A model generated the notes under the pieces. The model saw only the letters and a list, made by a program, of their open reading frames with translations, made no database searches and was not told where the DNA came from. Positions 12,662 through 13,210 of a DNA stretch of 13,210 nucleotides are shown here, piece by piece. Position 1 is the stretch's first letter. Each line of letters begins with the position of its first letter. Origin of the DNA: an uncultured Fibrobacter sp. (GTDB lineage: Bacteria; Fibrobacterota; Fibrobacteria; Fibrobacterales; Fibrobacteraceae); contig CAMZFJ010000019.1 of the NCBI GenBank assembly GCA_947306025.1, positions 1-13,210 on the forward strand. Direction: 5' to 3'. The position numbers and the translations under genes are program-made.

Positions 12662-13210
12662 ATGAACCTATATATTAGGAAAGTTGCTATGGGATGTAAT
12701 CGAAATTTTAGGACGGTTTTTGCCAGTTCTTTGCTTGCCGCAGGACTGGCTGTTCCTGTATTTGCCGCGCCGCGTCAGATGGAAAACTTGACACGTGGCC
12801 TTGTTGCGTCAAATGTGGGCGATGGTATGCTTGTGAGCTGGCGTTTGCTCGGTACCGAAGATCCGGCAACGGAATTCAATTTGTACCGCGATGGCACGAA
12901 GATTGCTTCTATCGGAAAGACCGATGGCACGAACTTCCTCGATAAAACAGGAAAAACGACTTCCAAATACGAAGTGGCTGCTATCGTTGATGGCAAGGAA
13001 CAGGCGAAGTCCTCGCTTTCGTTGATTCTCGACAAGTCGGTTTCGAATAGCGGAAATACTTTCCCATATAGGACCTTGAAACTTGAAGTTCCGGCGGTGC
13101 AGACAATGCCGGATGGCGAAAAGTGCACTTACACTCCGAACGATATGAGCACAGCCGACCTCGATGGCGACGGCGAATATGAACTCATTTTGAAGTGGGA
13201 CCCGAGCAAC
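12662..13210 (+). CDS. Family 11 rhamnogalacturonan lyase, N-terminal part (open at right edge)
   Basis: Polysaccharide lyase family 11 enzymes cleave the rhamnogalacturonan-I backbone of pectin outside the cell. The 183 codons present read without a stop to the window end. After a signal peptide (ASSLLAAGLAVPVFA, cleavage near residue 35) comes the family's opening beta domain: RQMENLTRGLVASNVGDGML, VSWRLLGTEDPATEFNLYRD and GTNFLDKTGK. Then YTPNDMSTADLDGDGEYELI followed by LKWDPSN marks the entry to the eight-bladed propeller with its calcium-binding DLDGDGEYE. Family members are usually about 600 residues or more, so roughly the first quarter is here. AAGGG lies 4 nt before ATG 12662. A second ATG at 12689 has AGGAAA 7 nt upstream and would give a tidier 26-residue signal. 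It may be co-regulated with the GH53 gene, which acts on galactan side chains of the same polymer; that is inference. Confidence 0.9.
   Translation, partial: MNLYIRKVAMGCNRNFRTVFASSLLAAGLAVPVFAAPRQMENLTRGLVASNVGDGMLVSWRLLGTEDPATEFNLYRDGTKIASIGKTDGTNFLDKTGKTTSKYEVAAIVDGKEQAKSSLSLILDKSVSNSGNTFPYRTLKLEVPAVQTMPDGEKCTYTPNDMSTADLDGDGEYELILKWDPSN

Noticed and set aside
12775..13128. A 117-codon minus-strand open frame at the right edge
   Set aside because: It is antisense to the PL11 lyase, which has a signal peptide, ribosome site and family motifs.

Overview
The window most likely comes from a Fibrobacter chromosome (F. succinogenes or a close relative). The strongest evidence is a lipoprotein carrying the 'Fibrobacter succinogenes major paralogous domain' (9192-9941). 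Secreted proteins with long poly-serine linkers, several plant-polymer enzymes, and short dispersed repeats in intergenic and coding DNA agree with this. The assignment rests on pattern recognition, not a database search.

Layout, left to right. (1) 1-1722, minus strand: the start of ung (uracil-DNA glycosylase, cut by the window edge), preceded by a SAM-dependent methyltransferase with a THUMP-like C-terminus. (2) 1723-2004: intergenic, with a 76-bp palindromic dispersed repeat. (3) 2005-3516, plus strand: a lipoprotein GH53 endo-beta-1,4-galactanase with a duplicated Ser-rich linker, ending at a hairpin shared with the convergent next block. (4) 9073-3598, minus strand: a run of four genes, namely a UvrA-type ABC ATPase, a secreted GH18 chitinase-like enzyme only 11 bp downstream, a Fur-family (probably Zur) regulator with a clear promoter and palindromic operator, and a COG0523/CobW GTPase (probable zinc metallochaperone). 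(5) 9192-9941, plus strand: the FISUMP lipoprotein. (6) 10508-10005, minus strand: an antitoxin and a YafQ-family toxin with directly abutting reading frames. (7) 12409-10845, minus strand: a YihY/BrkB-family membrane protein translationally coupled (TAATG) to a small exported, probably outer-membrane, protein, followed by a strong terminator. (8) 12662 to the right edge, plus strand: the start of a family 11 rhamnogalacturonan lyase, open at the window end.

How the genes fit together. GH53 and PL11 act on galactan side chains and the rhamnogalacturonan-I backbone of pectin, and GH18 probably acts on chitin or related beta-1,4-GlcNAc polymers, in keeping with an organism that works on plant and microbial cell walls. 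The Zur-like regulator and COG0523 protein form a plausible zinc-starvation unit. UvrA and Ung belong to DNA repair. I see no phage, CRISPR array, insertion sequence, tRNA or rRNA.

The most unusual features are three families of short dispersed repeats inserted in frame, back to back, in the inter-ABC linker of the UvrA-like gene; a Zur promoter whose -35 box lies inside the terminator-like hairpin of the upstream gene; a YafQ toxin lacking one usual active-site histidine, paired with an antitoxin that lacks an obvious ribbon-helix-helix; and a Ung motif A reading GQDPFQ instead of GQDPYH. I did not find a convincing wholly new system.
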